Assembly (NCBI GenBank): GCA_022712975.1
Contig: JAFLJO010000144.1
Coordinates: forward strand, 1 to 55,334
Length of the DNA stretch: 55,334 bases
Reading direction: 5' to 3'
From: Desulfocapsa sp.
GTDB lineage: Bacteria > Desulfobacterota > Desulfobulbia > Desulfobulbales > Desulfocapsaceae
This document shows positions 34,751 through 42,932 of the stretch, piece after piece; the first letter of the stretch is position 1, and each line of letters opens with the position of its first letter. Made by a program: the position numbers and the translations under genes. Under the pieces are notes generated by a model, which worked only from the letters and a program-made list of their open reading frames with translations, had not been told where the DNA came from and did not search any database.

Positions 34751-36094
34751 ATGCGCCTCACAGTAAAATCATTCTCTTTTGCCATTGCATTCTGCGCAAT
34801 AGGCCTCACAACACACGCCCAAAACGCGACAACAGCCAGTGCCCCGGAACTTGATCTTGAGCAATTCATCGAGATTGCACTCGTCAATAACCCGGATGTT
34901 GATGGAGCACGTAACCAGGTGTGGGCTGCGGAAGGAAGAAGCACTCAAGCCGCAAGTGCTTATCTGCCGCGATTATCTGTATCAGGACAGGCCGCACGAG
35001 TCCATATTAATGACCTCACTCCCACCGATGAAGATAACCTTCTTGCAGGAACGCTTTCCGGTGACCAGCTTATCTTTGATTTTGGCAAAACCACTGGCTC
35101 TATTTCAGCAGCAAACAGTCAGGTTAAGTCTGCAAGAGCCTACCTGAATTCAGTGGGATCAAATCTTGTCTCTTCTGTTAAGGCATCCTATTACGACGTG
35201 CTTGCAAGCTATTATCTTATTCAAGTTGCAAATGAACAGGTTGATTCCTATCAAAAACATTATGAACGCGCAGCGGCTTATTACAAGGCCGGAGTAAAAT
35301 CCAAGATTGATGTGACCAATGCTGAGGTTGAACTTGCAAATTCGAATCTTCAGCTTTTACAGAGCCAGTTCAGCTTAAAGTCAGCCAAAGTAAATCTTGA
35401 AAAAATCATTGGTATTGCTCCAAACAATGGGAACTATCTGATTAAAATGAATGATCATGAACTTGCAAAATTCAGAACGTTACTTGCAGATATTCCAGGT
35501 ACATTGGAAGAGCTTTTACAAAGAGCATCCTTACAACGCCCTGATCTTGTCCAGGCAAAAAAAGAAATAGAATCGGCAGCATCCTTACTCACCTCAGCAC
35601 AAGGCGGCTACTGGCCTGAAATTGGAGTGAGTGGAGTCTACAATACCTATGACACCGACCTTGCAACATTTCAGGATCAATGGCAGCTCGGAATTGGGCT
35701 TAACTGGGATTTCTTTTCCGGATTTCGCACCAATGGAGAAGTGGCTGAGGCTAAATCAAACCTGAGAATTTCCCGTTCCCTGTTACGCAATGTTGAACTA
35801 ACCGCTATTCAGCAGGTCACTGACAGTTATCATCTCGCCGAGGAAAAACGTGAATCTGTCTTTCTTGCCGATAAAATTCTGAAGCTTGCAGGGGAAAACC
35901 TCTCCCTCGCCGATGGCCGCTACAAGACAGGGCTTGGAGATATGATAGAGTTTAATGATGCCCAGTTACGTCTTACCGAAGCAAAGAGTAATCTTGTCAC
36001 CACCTTCTTTGATTACAATACAGCACTCGCCAGCCTTGAAAATGCTATTGGTCAGTTTCCAGATATGAGTTCACCCACAGCAGAGCAACAGTGA
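34751..36094 (+). CDS. TolC-family outer-membrane efflux protein
   Basis: 447 residues with a signal peptide (about residues 1-24, ending THAQN). Two OEP repeats: LEQFIEIALVNNPDVDGARN with FDFGKTTGSISAANSQVKSA, and LLQRASLQRPDLVQAKKEIE with NWDFFSGFRTNGEVAEAKSN, and the hinge-helix pattern YKTGLGDMIEFNDAQLRLTE. It forms the outer-membrane channel of the RND complex. It follows the pump gene by 24 bases; the repeated terminator-like hairpin lies at 36197-36231. Confidence 0.93.
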   Translation: MRLTVKSFSFAIAFCAIGLTTHAQNATTASAPELDLEQFIEIALVNNPDVDGARNQVWAAEGRSTQAASAYLPRLSVSGQAARVHINDLTPTDEDNLLAGTLSGDQLIFDFGKTTGSISAANSQVKSARAYLNSVGSNLVSSVKASYYDVLASYYLIQVANEQVDSYQKHYERAAAYYKAGVKSKIDVTNAEVELANSNLQLLQSQFSLKSAKVNLEKIIGIAPNNGNYLIKMNDHELAKFRTLLADIPGTLEELLQRASLQRPDLVQAKKEIESAASLLTSAQGGYWPEIGVSGVYNTYDTDLATFQDQWQLGIGLNWDFFSGFRTNGEVAEAKSNLRISRSLLRNVELTAIQQVTDSYHLAEEKRESVFLADKILKLAGENLSLADGRYKTGLGDMIEFNDAQLRLTEAKSNLVTTFFDYNTALASLENAIGQFPDMSSPTAEQQ

Positions 36095-36154
36095 AAATCT
36101 ATATTTAGAACAACTAAGGACAAACACCATGCTGAAATTTATCAGGATTCTTTC

Positions 36155-36194
36155 CTTTTTAGTACCTTATATCCCTCAAGGGGGTACTAAAAAG
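36155..36194. repeat. 12-bp inverted repeat between the RND operon and glgP
   Basis: CTTTTTAGTACC (36155-36166) and GGTACTAAAAAG (36183-36194) are perfect complements with a 16-base loop. On the minus strand the hairpin is followed by AAAGGAAAG, so it is not a terminator in that direction; on the plus strand it is followed by AGTACCGGTTTACC of the next hairpin. The gap 36095-36464 also holds an AAG trinucleotide run at about 36378-36402 and nothing else recognisable. Confidence 0.6.
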
Positions 36195-36196
36195 AG

Positions 36197-36231
36197 TACC
36201 GGTTTACCGTTCATCACCGGTATTAGTTTTT
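36197..36231 (+). terminator. Repeated terminator-like hairpin after the RND operon
   Basis: TACCGGT (36197-36203) pairs with ACCGGTA (36216-36222) around TTACCGTTCATC, followed by TTAG and five T (36227-36231). The 23 bases 36199-36221 are the exact complement of 20930-20952 near the end of the mla operon. Confidence 0.65.
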
Positions 36232-36464
36232 ACTCTCTCCATCGGTATCACAATCCCTACAATACGTATTGCGGCAGAGCAAAATGCTACAGAGAGATCA
36301 CCTATTAATATAATGGTTAGCCTATACTCAATTTGCTATTAAACGTGAGACCTTTCGCAGGGAGCCTCAACAGCAGTAAGAAGAAGAAGAAGAAGAAGAA
36401 ATTCTAAGGTTGTTTATAGACTGTTTTTTATTTTTGTCCAAATATTTTAACAAGGAGCATTATC

Positions 36465-38993
36465 GTGAATCCTGTAAAAAAAACCGCCAAAAACAAACAG
36501 AAAAGCATTAATAAACTTAAACGTGCCTTTGCCTACAATATTTTTTATAAACAAGGCGTGACCATTAGGCGTGCCACTTTAAACGACTATTATCTTGCTG
36601 TCTCCCGCACGCTCCTGGATAGAATGCAGCATCTCTTCATCAACTCTGAAGAAGCGCTTCTTGATAAGGAATCCAAGATTGTCTCGTACCTTTCAGCCGA
36701 ATTCCTTATGGGACCACATCTTCATAATAACCTTGTTAACCTCGGACTCTATGATGAATTTAACCAGGCGGCTGAAGAAAGCGGACTGGATCTAAAGGAA
36801 ATTATTAATCACGAAGAAGAGCCGGGCCTTGGTAATGGCGGACTTGGAAGACTTGCTGCCTGTTACCTCGATTCACTGGCATCACTTCAAATTCCTGCCA
36901 TCGGTTATGGTATCCGCTATGAACATGGGATGTTTGACCAGGAAATTGAAAACGGATGGCAGAAAGAGATCAGTGATCGTTGGCTCCATTCCGGTAATCC
37001 CTGGGAAATCAAAAAATCTGATAATTCCTGTGATGTCGGTTTTGGCGGAACCACAGAAATCTACCATGGAGAATGCGGAAGACGCAGATCCCGCTGGAGA
37101 CCGGCACGTGTAATCACCGGAGTTCCCTACGACACACCAATCCCCGGCTATAAGGTGAATACTGTCAACCTCCTGCGATTATGGAGTGCTGAGGCCCATA
37201 CCTCCTTTGATTTTGAAGATTTTAACACAGGTGATTACTACGGTGCTGTGGAAGATAAGATGATGGCTGAAACCATTACTAAAGTCTTATATCCCAATGA
37301 TGAACAATTCTCAGGTAAACGATTACGACTGGAGCAACAGTTCTTTTTTGTTTCCTGTTCACTCCAGGACATGATCCGCAGGCATCTCTACAGCCATACA
37401 TCGCTCGATAATTTTCATGACAGTTTTGTTGTCCAACTAAACGATACCCATCCGGCAGTTGCTGTTCCCGAGCTTATGAGACTCCTGTTAGATGATTACT
37501 ATTATACTTGGGATGATGCATGGGAAATCACCCGTAAAACACTCTGTTACACAAACCATACTCTCCTCCCGGAAGCTATGGAAAAATGGGAGCTGGCACT
37601 TTTTAGTGAGTTACTGCCCAGACATATTGAAATCATCTATGAAATCAACAGTCGTTTTCTTGATCAGGTTCGAATGAAATATCCAGGTGATGACGCACGC
37701 ATCGACAGAATGTCTATCATCGATGAATCCGGGCCTAAATATATCCGTATGGCAAATCTTGCCTGTATAGGTTCCAAGGCTATTAATGGTGTTGCTGCGA
37801 TGCATACCAATCTGTTACGCAAACATACTCTTGCTGATTGGAACCATATGTACCCCGGCAAGATCCGCAATATTACAAACGGTGTGACTCCCAGACGCTG
37901 GATCGCAGTGAGCAACCCACGCCTCACCAATCTTATCACCGAAGCCATTGGCGAAAAATGGCTCACCAATCTCAATGAATTACGCGGGCTTGCACACCAT
38001 GCTGATGATCCTTCCTTCCAGGAAGCCTGGGCTGACGTAAAAGAAAAGAACAAACAGGACTTTGCTTCTATTATCAAGCAACAGCAGAATATTATTGTTG
38101 ATCCTAAATCAATGTTCGATGTGCAGGTAAAACGAATTCATGAATACAAACGCCAGCACTTAAATATCCTGCATATTGTCACTCTTTACAACAGAATCAA
38201 GGAAAATCCCGAAATCGACATCACACCACGCCTTTTTGTCTTTGGCGGAAAAGCAGCTCCCTCATATTTTATGGCCAAGAGAATAATCAAACTGATTACC
38301 TCGGTGGCTCGGGTTGTCAATAATGATCCTGATGTACGGGATCGTCTGAAAATATTCTTTATACCCAACTATAATGTCAAAATCGGTCATTCTGTCTATC
38401 CTATGACTGATCTTTCCGAACAGATTTCACTTGCCGGAAAGGAGGCCTCAGGTACCGGAAACATGAAGTTTTCCATGAACGGAGCACTCACTATAGGTAC
38501 ACTCGATGGGGCAAATGTTGAAATTCGTGAGGAAGTTGGCGCTGAAAACTTCTTTCTTTTTGGCTTAAACGTTGAGGAGGTCATGGAACTTCAATCAAAC
38601 GGTTATCGTCCAATGGATTATTATTACGGAAATGATAACCTGAGAAATGCCATTGACCTGATTGCCACTGGCCACTTTTCACGTGGTGATAGAGAATTGT
38701 TCAAACCCATCGTGGACTCCCTGCTCCATGATGACCAGTATTTGCTTTTGGCTGATTATCAGGCCTACATTGACTGCCAGGATCGGGTGTCTGAATTATT
38801 CAACGACAAAAAGAAATGGATCAGAATGTCGATCATAAATGCCTGCCGAATGGGTAAGTTTTCTTCAGATCGCTCTATTACTGATTACAGCAAAAAAATA
38901 TGGGATGTGAAACCCTTCCCTGTTGCATTGAAGTGGCAGAGGCTCCCTGAAGATGGGGTTCTGTTTACTACAAAACCTGTGAAAGTTAAATAA
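36465..38993 (+). CDS. glgP: Glycogen/alpha-glucan phosphorylase
   Basis: 842 residues, GT35 family. It phosphorolyses alpha-1,4-glucan to glucose 1-phosphate. The PLP-lysine motif is EASGTGNMKFSMNGALT (C-terminal half); N-terminal signatures include YLSAEFLMGPHLHNNL and EPGLGNGGLGRLAACYLDSL. GTG start at 36465 with AAGGAGC five to six bases in front. Its promoter region is the 370-base gap with hairpins. No other glycogen gene is adjacent. It stops just inside the left arm of the MITE-like element (38997). Confidence 0.96.
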   Translation: MNPVKKTAKNKQKSINKLKRAFAYNIFYKQGVTIRRATLNDYYLAVSRTLLDRMQHLFINSEEALLDKESKIVSYLSAEFLMGPHLHNNLVNLGLYDEFNQAAEESGLDLKEIINHEEEPGLGNGGLGRLAACYLDSLASLQIPAIGYGIRYEHGMFDQEIENGWQKEISDRWLHSGNPWEIKKSDNSCDVGFGGTTEIYHGECGRRRSRWRPARVITGVPYDTPIPGYKVNTVNLLRLWSAEAHTSFDFEDFNTGDYYGAVEDKMMAETITKVLYPNDEQFSGKRLRLEQQFFFVSCSLQDMIRRHLYSHTSLDNFHDSFVVQLNDTHPAVAVPELMRLLLDDYYYTWDDAWEITRKTLCYTNHTLLPEAMEKWELALFSELLPRHIEIIYEINSRFLDQVRMKYPGDDARIDRMSIIDESGPKYIRMANLACIGSKAINGVAAMHTNLLRKHTLADWNHMYPGKIRNITNGVTPRRWIAVSNPRLTNLITEAIGEKWLTNLNELRGLAHHADDPSFQEAWADVKEKNKQDFASIIKQQQNIIVDPKSMFDVQVKRIHEYKRQHLNILHIVTLYNRIKENPEIDITPRLFVFGGKAAPSYFMAKRIIKLITSVARVVNNDPDVRDRLKIFFIPNYNVKIGHSVYPMTDLSEQISLAGKEASGTGNMKFSMNGALTIGTLDGANVEIREEVGAENFFLFGLNVEEVMELQSNGYRPMDYYYGNDNLRNAIDLIATGHFSRGDRELFKPIVDSLLHDDQYLLLADYQAYIDCQDRVSELFNDKKKWIRMSIINACRMGKFSSDRSITDYSKKIWDVKPFPVALKWQRLPEDGVLFTTKPVKVK

Positions 38994-38996
38994 CGT

Positions 38997-39233
38997 CAGA
39001 CCTCGTCAATGCTTGAATGAACACATAAACTGCAACTTAGGAACGTACCACGGAGTCTGCGCTTACCACTCGCTCTTTGTTTCGCACATGTACTTGAAAA
39101 AACGTTACATACTTGTGGTGTGCAAAGCTTTTTCAAGTACAGGTGACGAAAAAATTGCTCAATGTCTTTAATTTCCCCATAGAATTAGTATGTTATGGAT
39201 ATTTAGTTCAATTTCACCCATTGACGAGGTCTG
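38997..39233. mobile_element. MITE-like element with 15-bp terminal inverted repeats
   Basis: CAGACCTCGTCAATG at 38997-39011 and its exact complement CATTGACGAGGTCTG at 39219-39233 bound a 237-base non-coding segment between glgP and the second mlaE. Inside are the palindromic copies of the repeat seen at 22128-22200: a copy on the minus strand (39042-39105) and a shorter one, TTCAAGTACAGGTG, at 39132-39145. No protein frame; no clear target duplication (flanks TAACGT and TAATAAC). Confidence 0.65.
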
Positions 39234-39267
39234 TAATAACAAAACATGATTAAATTTGAAACATCCC

Positions 39268-40389
39268 ATGAATAGAGAATGCGCACTACAAATCAGTCAG
39301 GATGGCGACAAACTCTGTCTCACCTTTCTTGGCTCCTGGACCATTCATGTGAATTCATGCTCAGTTCCTGATATTGCGAAAAACTTCCCTTCACACATCA
39401 AATCCATTTATTTTAACACAGAAAAATTAAGTAACTGGGACAGCAGACTCCTTGTTGAGCTTGTCAATATCACAGATTATGCAACTGGCAAATCAATCGC
39501 CATAGATGTGCAGGGCCTCCCGTCCGGTATCCAAAAACTCCTCAAACTTACCCGAAAAAAAACCGGCCTGCCTCCCAAGGAAAAACACTCAAAAACAGGG
39601 CTTTTTGAAGAAATTGGAAAACAAAACATACGGGTTTTCAATCAAATAGTTGAGATGCTTGCCTTCACCGGAGAAATTCTCCTGTCATATCTCCGATTCT
39701 TTTCAGGACGTGCCCGTTTCTTAAAAAGAGATCTTATCTGTTTTCTTTACGAATGCGGCCCTCAGGCACTCCCCATCGTCAGCCTGATTTCCTTTCTTGT
39801 GGGTTTTACGCTCGCCTTCATTGGTGCTGTGCAATTACAGATGTTTGGTGCTGATATTTATGTGGCCAACCTGGTAGGAGTCACCATGACCCGAGAAATG
39901 GGGCCCATGATGGCAGCAATCATCATGGCAGGTCGAACCGGTGCTGCCTTTGCTGCTCAGCTTGGCACCATGCAGGTCAATGAAGAAATAGACGCCCTAC
40001 AAACCATGGGCTTGAACCCTTTTGACTTCCTGGTACTGCCACGCGTGACAGCCCTTGTTATCATGATGCCATTTCTTGCAATATGTGCTGATTTTGTCGG
40101 AATTCTTGGAGGTTTTTTCATTGGTTGCTTTTCGCTTGATATCAGCCCTATTCTCTACTACGAACAAACCATCAAAGCAGTAACTCTCAATCATTTCCTC
40201 GTAGGAGTTACTAAATCCGTTGTATTTGGATACATTGTTGCTTTCTGCGGGTGTATAAAAGGAATGCACTGTAAAAGAAATGCAGGTGCTGTCGGCCAGG
40301 CAACTACATCAGCCGTGGTCTCAGCCATTGTCCTCATCGTAATCACAGATGCAGCGTTCACCTTCTTCTTCAATCTCATCGGGGTGTAG
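39268..40389 (+). CDS. MlaE-type ABC permease with N-terminal STAS-like domain
   Basis: 373 residues. The first 110 resemble a STAS-like/NTP-binding domain (LCLTFLGSWTIHVNSC, SIYFNTEKLSNWDSRLL, GIQKLLKLTRKKTGLP), followed by a MlaE permease (about 130-373: EMGPMMAAIIMAGRTGAAFA, NEEIDALQTMGLNPFDFLVL, KSVVFGYIVAFCGCIKG). It is longer than the MlaE at 24351-25157 because of this domain. In the Mla/Mce family this combination is the permease of a lipid ABC system. It is the first gene of a four-gene operon with an ATPase, MCE protein and PqiC-like lipoprotein. Start ATG chosen at 39268; a TTG at 39256 is possible. Confidence 0.9.
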   Translation: MNRECALQISQDGDKLCLTFLGSWTIHVNSCSVPDIAKNFPSHIKSIYFNTEKLSNWDSRLLVELVNITDYATGKSIAIDVQGLPSGIQKLLKLTRKKTGLPPKEKHSKTGLFEEIGKQNIRVFNQIVEMLAFTGEILLSYLRFFSGRARFLKRDLICFLYECGPQALPIVSLISFLVGFTLAFIGAVQLQMFGADIYVANLVGVTMTREMGPMMAAIIMAGRTGAAFAAQLGTMQVNEEIDALQTMGLNPFDFLVLPRVTALVIMMPFLAICADFVGILGGFFIGCFSLDISPILYYEQTIKAVTLNHFLVGVTKSVVFGYIVAFCGCIKGMHCKRNAGAVGQATTSAVVSAIVLIVITDAAFTFFFNLIGV

Positions 40390-40396
40390 TGCTGTC

Positions 40397-41173
40397 ATGG
40401 ATACAACTAAAACCCTCATTGATGTTGATGATCTTACCATGGCCTATGGTGATTTTGTATTACAACAGAACCTTACATTCAAGGTAAAACAGGGTTCTAT
40501 TTTTACTATTATGGGTGAATCAGGATGCGGCAAATCCACCCTTTTAAGAATCCTTACAGGACTTAAAGCTCCTGCTGCCGGCACTGTTTTTTATTCTGAC
40601 ATGAATTTCTGGGAGAGCAGTTATAAAAAAAGAGTTCAACGGATGCAGCGCTGTGGTGTATTGTACCAGTCCGGCGCTCTCTGGAGTTCCATGACCATTG
40701 GAGAAAATATTGCTCTCCCCTTACAGCAGTTCACTACCCTCTCGACACATCTCATTCAGGAAATTGTAGATGTAAAACTGGCACTGGTAGGGCTAAAAGG
40801 ATTTGCAGACTATCTCCCGTCAGCAATTAGTGGAGGAATGAAAAAACGGGCAGGCCTGGCTCGTGCCATTGCACTTGATCCTGATATCGTATTTCTTGAT
40901 GAACCCTCGGCAGGGCTTGATCCTATCAGTTCAAGGATGCTGGATGACCTGATCCTGGAACTAAGAGACAGTCTGGGAGCAACCATTGTTATCGTGTCCC
41001 ATGAACTGCCGTCAATCTTTGCCATTGCCGATGATTCTATCTTTATTGATACAGAAACCAGAACCATGCTTGCCACCGGTAACCCAAGAATGCTAGCTAA
41101 AAACAGTGACAACATTAAAGTAAAACAATTTCTCAGTCGCTCCTCTTCATTGCTGGACGAGAATCATCCGTAG
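40397..41173 (+). CDS. MlaF-type ABC ATPase
   Basis: 258 residues with Walker A MGESGCGKSTLL, signature ISGGMKKRAGLARAI, Walker B DPDIVFLDEPSAGLDP and the His switch IVIVSHEL. The ATG at 40397 begins 7 bases after the permease stop; the frame continues upstream inside the permease gene, but the family begins here. It powers the second Mce lipid transporter. Its closest relative in the window is the MlaF at 23569-24354. Confidence 0.95.
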   Translation: MDTTKTLIDVDDLTMAYGDFVLQQNLTFKVKQGSIFTIMGESGCGKSTLLRILTGLKAPAAGTVFYSDMNFWESSYKKRVQRMQRCGVLYQSGALWSSMTIGENIALPLQQFTTLSTHLIQEIVDVKLALVGLKGFADYLPSAISGGMKKRAGLARAIALDPDIVFLDEPSAGLDPISSRMLDDLILELRDSLGATIVIVSHELPSIFAIADDSIFIDTETRTMLATGNPRMLAKNSDNIKVKQFLSRSSSLLDENHP

Positions 41174-41185
41174 AGAAAGAATATT

Positions 41186-42241
41186 ATGACAAATAAAAAA
41201 ATCCAACCAGTAGTGATCGGCATCTTTGTCGTCTTCTCAGTTTTTCTCTTTATGACTGCAATCGTCATCTTTGGAGGAAATCGGTTTTTTGACAAGGAGA
41301 GTCTGGTAATTACCTACTTTGAGGGATCTCTTCAAGGGTTGAGCGTTGGGGCGCCTGTTACTTATCGTGGAGTTACCGTTGGTCATGTGAAAGATATCAG
41401 AATTCAGATAGCTACCACCGGCCCCCCCAATCAGAAGCTGATTATTCCTGTTCTTATTTCACTATATGCCGGAAAAGCCTTCATCATGGATAATCCGAAT
41501 ACTGAACAGGATGATAACGTAAATATCTTTTGGGAATCCATGTGTCAGAACGGCCTGAGAGCTAAACTAAAACTCGTAAGTATTGTAACAGGACAACGTT
41601 ATATTGATTTGGCCTTTTATGAAAACAGCATTCCTGTATATAGAGATACATTGGGTAAATATTTTGAAATTCCAACTCTGCCATCCGAGATACAACAGAT
41701 TACAAGGACACTGGAAAACATTGACATTGATAAGCTTTTCCAAAAGACACTGAGTACCTTAACCTCCCTTGAGCACCTTACAAGCGGGCTTGCAGAAACA
41801 CTCAATAATGAAAAAACCCAACACCTGATTGAAGAACTTTCAACTACCACAACAAATCTCAATAAGGTTTTGTTACAGCTTAATACCGGTATTCCGCCGA
41901 TTCTCACAAAAGTGAACACGGGGCTTGATCAACTCAATGTTCTCACTGCCGATGCTGATAATCTCGTGAACTCCTTGAATAAGAACATTCCACCAATAGT
42001 CGATAGCATCGAGACAACATTAAGCGCCATTGACTCAACTGCACAGCAGGCAAATGTCCTGCTAGTACAGGCAGGGACTGTGCTGCAACCTTCTTCTCCT
42101 CTCTATCGAAGTATTAACACTGCCGTCCGGCAACTTCAAAAAACTGGTAGTTCAATTGAACGACTCAGTGATTATGTTCATCGAAATCCCGACACATTAA
42201 TCTTCGGTCTCCAGAATACAGGAGAAAACAAAAATGACTAA
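41186..42241 (+). CDS. MCE-family lipid transport protein (MlaD/PqiB-like)
   Basis: 351 residues: one N-terminal membrane helix (about 10-32), one MCE domain (about 45-140; LQGLSVGAPVTYRGVTVGHV), and a long C-terminal helical region with heptad-like repeats (about 170-345) that probably extends as a needle or channel. It is much longer than the MlaD at 23126. It binds lipids in the periplasm. 12 bases after the ATPase; it overlaps the lipoprotein gene by 8 bases. Confidence 0.92.
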   Translation: MTNKKIQPVVIGIFVVFSVFLFMTAIVIFGGNRFFDKESLVITYFEGSLQGLSVGAPVTYRGVTVGHVKDIRIQIATTGPPNQKLIIPVLISLYAGKAFIMDNPNTEQDDNVNIFWESMCQNGLRAKLKLVSIVTGQRYIDLAFYENSIPVYRDTLGKYFEIPTLPSEIQQITRTLENIDIDKLFQKTLSTLTSLEHLTSGLAETLNNEKTQHLIEELSTTTTNLNKVLLQLNTGIPPILTKVNTGLDQLNVLTADADNLVNSLNKNIPPIVDSIETTLSAIDSTAQQANVLLVQAGTVLQPSSPLYRSINTAVRQLQKTGSSIERLSDYVHRNPDTLIFGLQNTGENKND

Positions 42242-42842
42242 AAACAACCGACCAATTTTTTATTCGTTTTCACTAATTTGCCTGGTGCTGTTTCTCTCAG
42301 GATGTATGAGACAACAGCTCCCATTTTTCTATTACACCCTGGAAAGTTCAAAGCAGGTTGCAGTACCTTCGGCCAACTCTCTGCCAGATATTTTGGTAGG
42401 TCCTATCGTAATATCCTCCTTTCTTGATAAGGGGCAGTTGGTCAAACAAAAATCCGCATACGCCATCACCATAGAAGAACAACACAGGTGGGCAGGAAAT
42501 CTTCAGGAAATGCTGACCGATGCCCTTATCAATAATCTGTCCTATGATCTTGGCACAAATAATATCTTTTCGTACCCGCATAATCATGGGCTTGAAGGGT
42601 TACAACTGGAACTCACTCTGCTCCATTTTGAAAAAGATTCAAACGGACAGGCACTGCTTCACGCACGTTGGAAGATCAGTGATACCAACCTGGCTATTCT
42701 CTATTCCAAAACCTCCACCTATATTGTCCCACCCGAAAATTCCAGCCACAGCTCTCTGGTTCAAGGACTTAGTATTGGATTGTCGAATCTTTCAGAGGAA
42801 ATTGGTGACGCCATTCGCACAGTAACTTCAACGAAAGAGTGA
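42234..42842 (+). CDS. PqiC-type lipoprotein, ABC transport auxiliary
   Basis: 202 residues with a lipobox (LFLSGCMRQ, Cys24). The ABC-type transport auxiliary lipoprotein pattern (ILVGPIVISSFLDKGQLVKQ, then EEQHRWAGNLQEMLTDALIN) places it with PqiC/YmbA proteins that link an MCE assembly to the outer membrane. Overlap with the MCE gene shows co-translation. It is the last gene of the second Mce operon. Confidence 0.9.
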   Translation: MTKNNRPIFYSFSLICLVLFLSGCMRQQLPFFYYTLESSKQVAVPSANSLPDILVGPIVISSFLDKGQLVKQKSAYAITIEEQHRWAGNLQEMLTDALINNLSYDLGTNNIFSYPHNHGLEGLQLELTLLHFEKDSNGQALLHARWKISDTNLAILYSKTSTYIVPPENSSHSSLVQGLSIGLSNLSEEIGDAIRTVTSTKE

Positions 42843-42932
42843 TATATTCACACATATATGCGGGATAGTGAACAGCAAAGAATTCTCCAATCCATGGAAC
42901 ACTTTTTCAGATCATGAGGCTTACGTTTTTCT

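Larger units (their letters stand above)
36129..36308 (+). pseudogene. Small ORF with signal-peptide-like start, interrupted by hairpins
   Basis: An AAGGA ribosome-binding site precedes the ATG at 36129. The first 11 codons (MLKFIRILSFL) look like a signal sequence start; then the frame runs through two inverted repeats and ends at 36308 (59 codons). In another frame downstream of the hairpins there is the signal-peptide-like stretch VFTLSIGITIPTIRIAA followed by a short tail. Joining the two would make a normal signal peptide, so a hairpin element may have inserted into a small exported protein gene. This is speculation. Confidence 0.25.

Noticed and set aside
42855..42914. 19-codon ORF between pqiC and the AlbA_2 gene
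   Set aside because: Very short, no ribosome-binding site, no recognisable feature.
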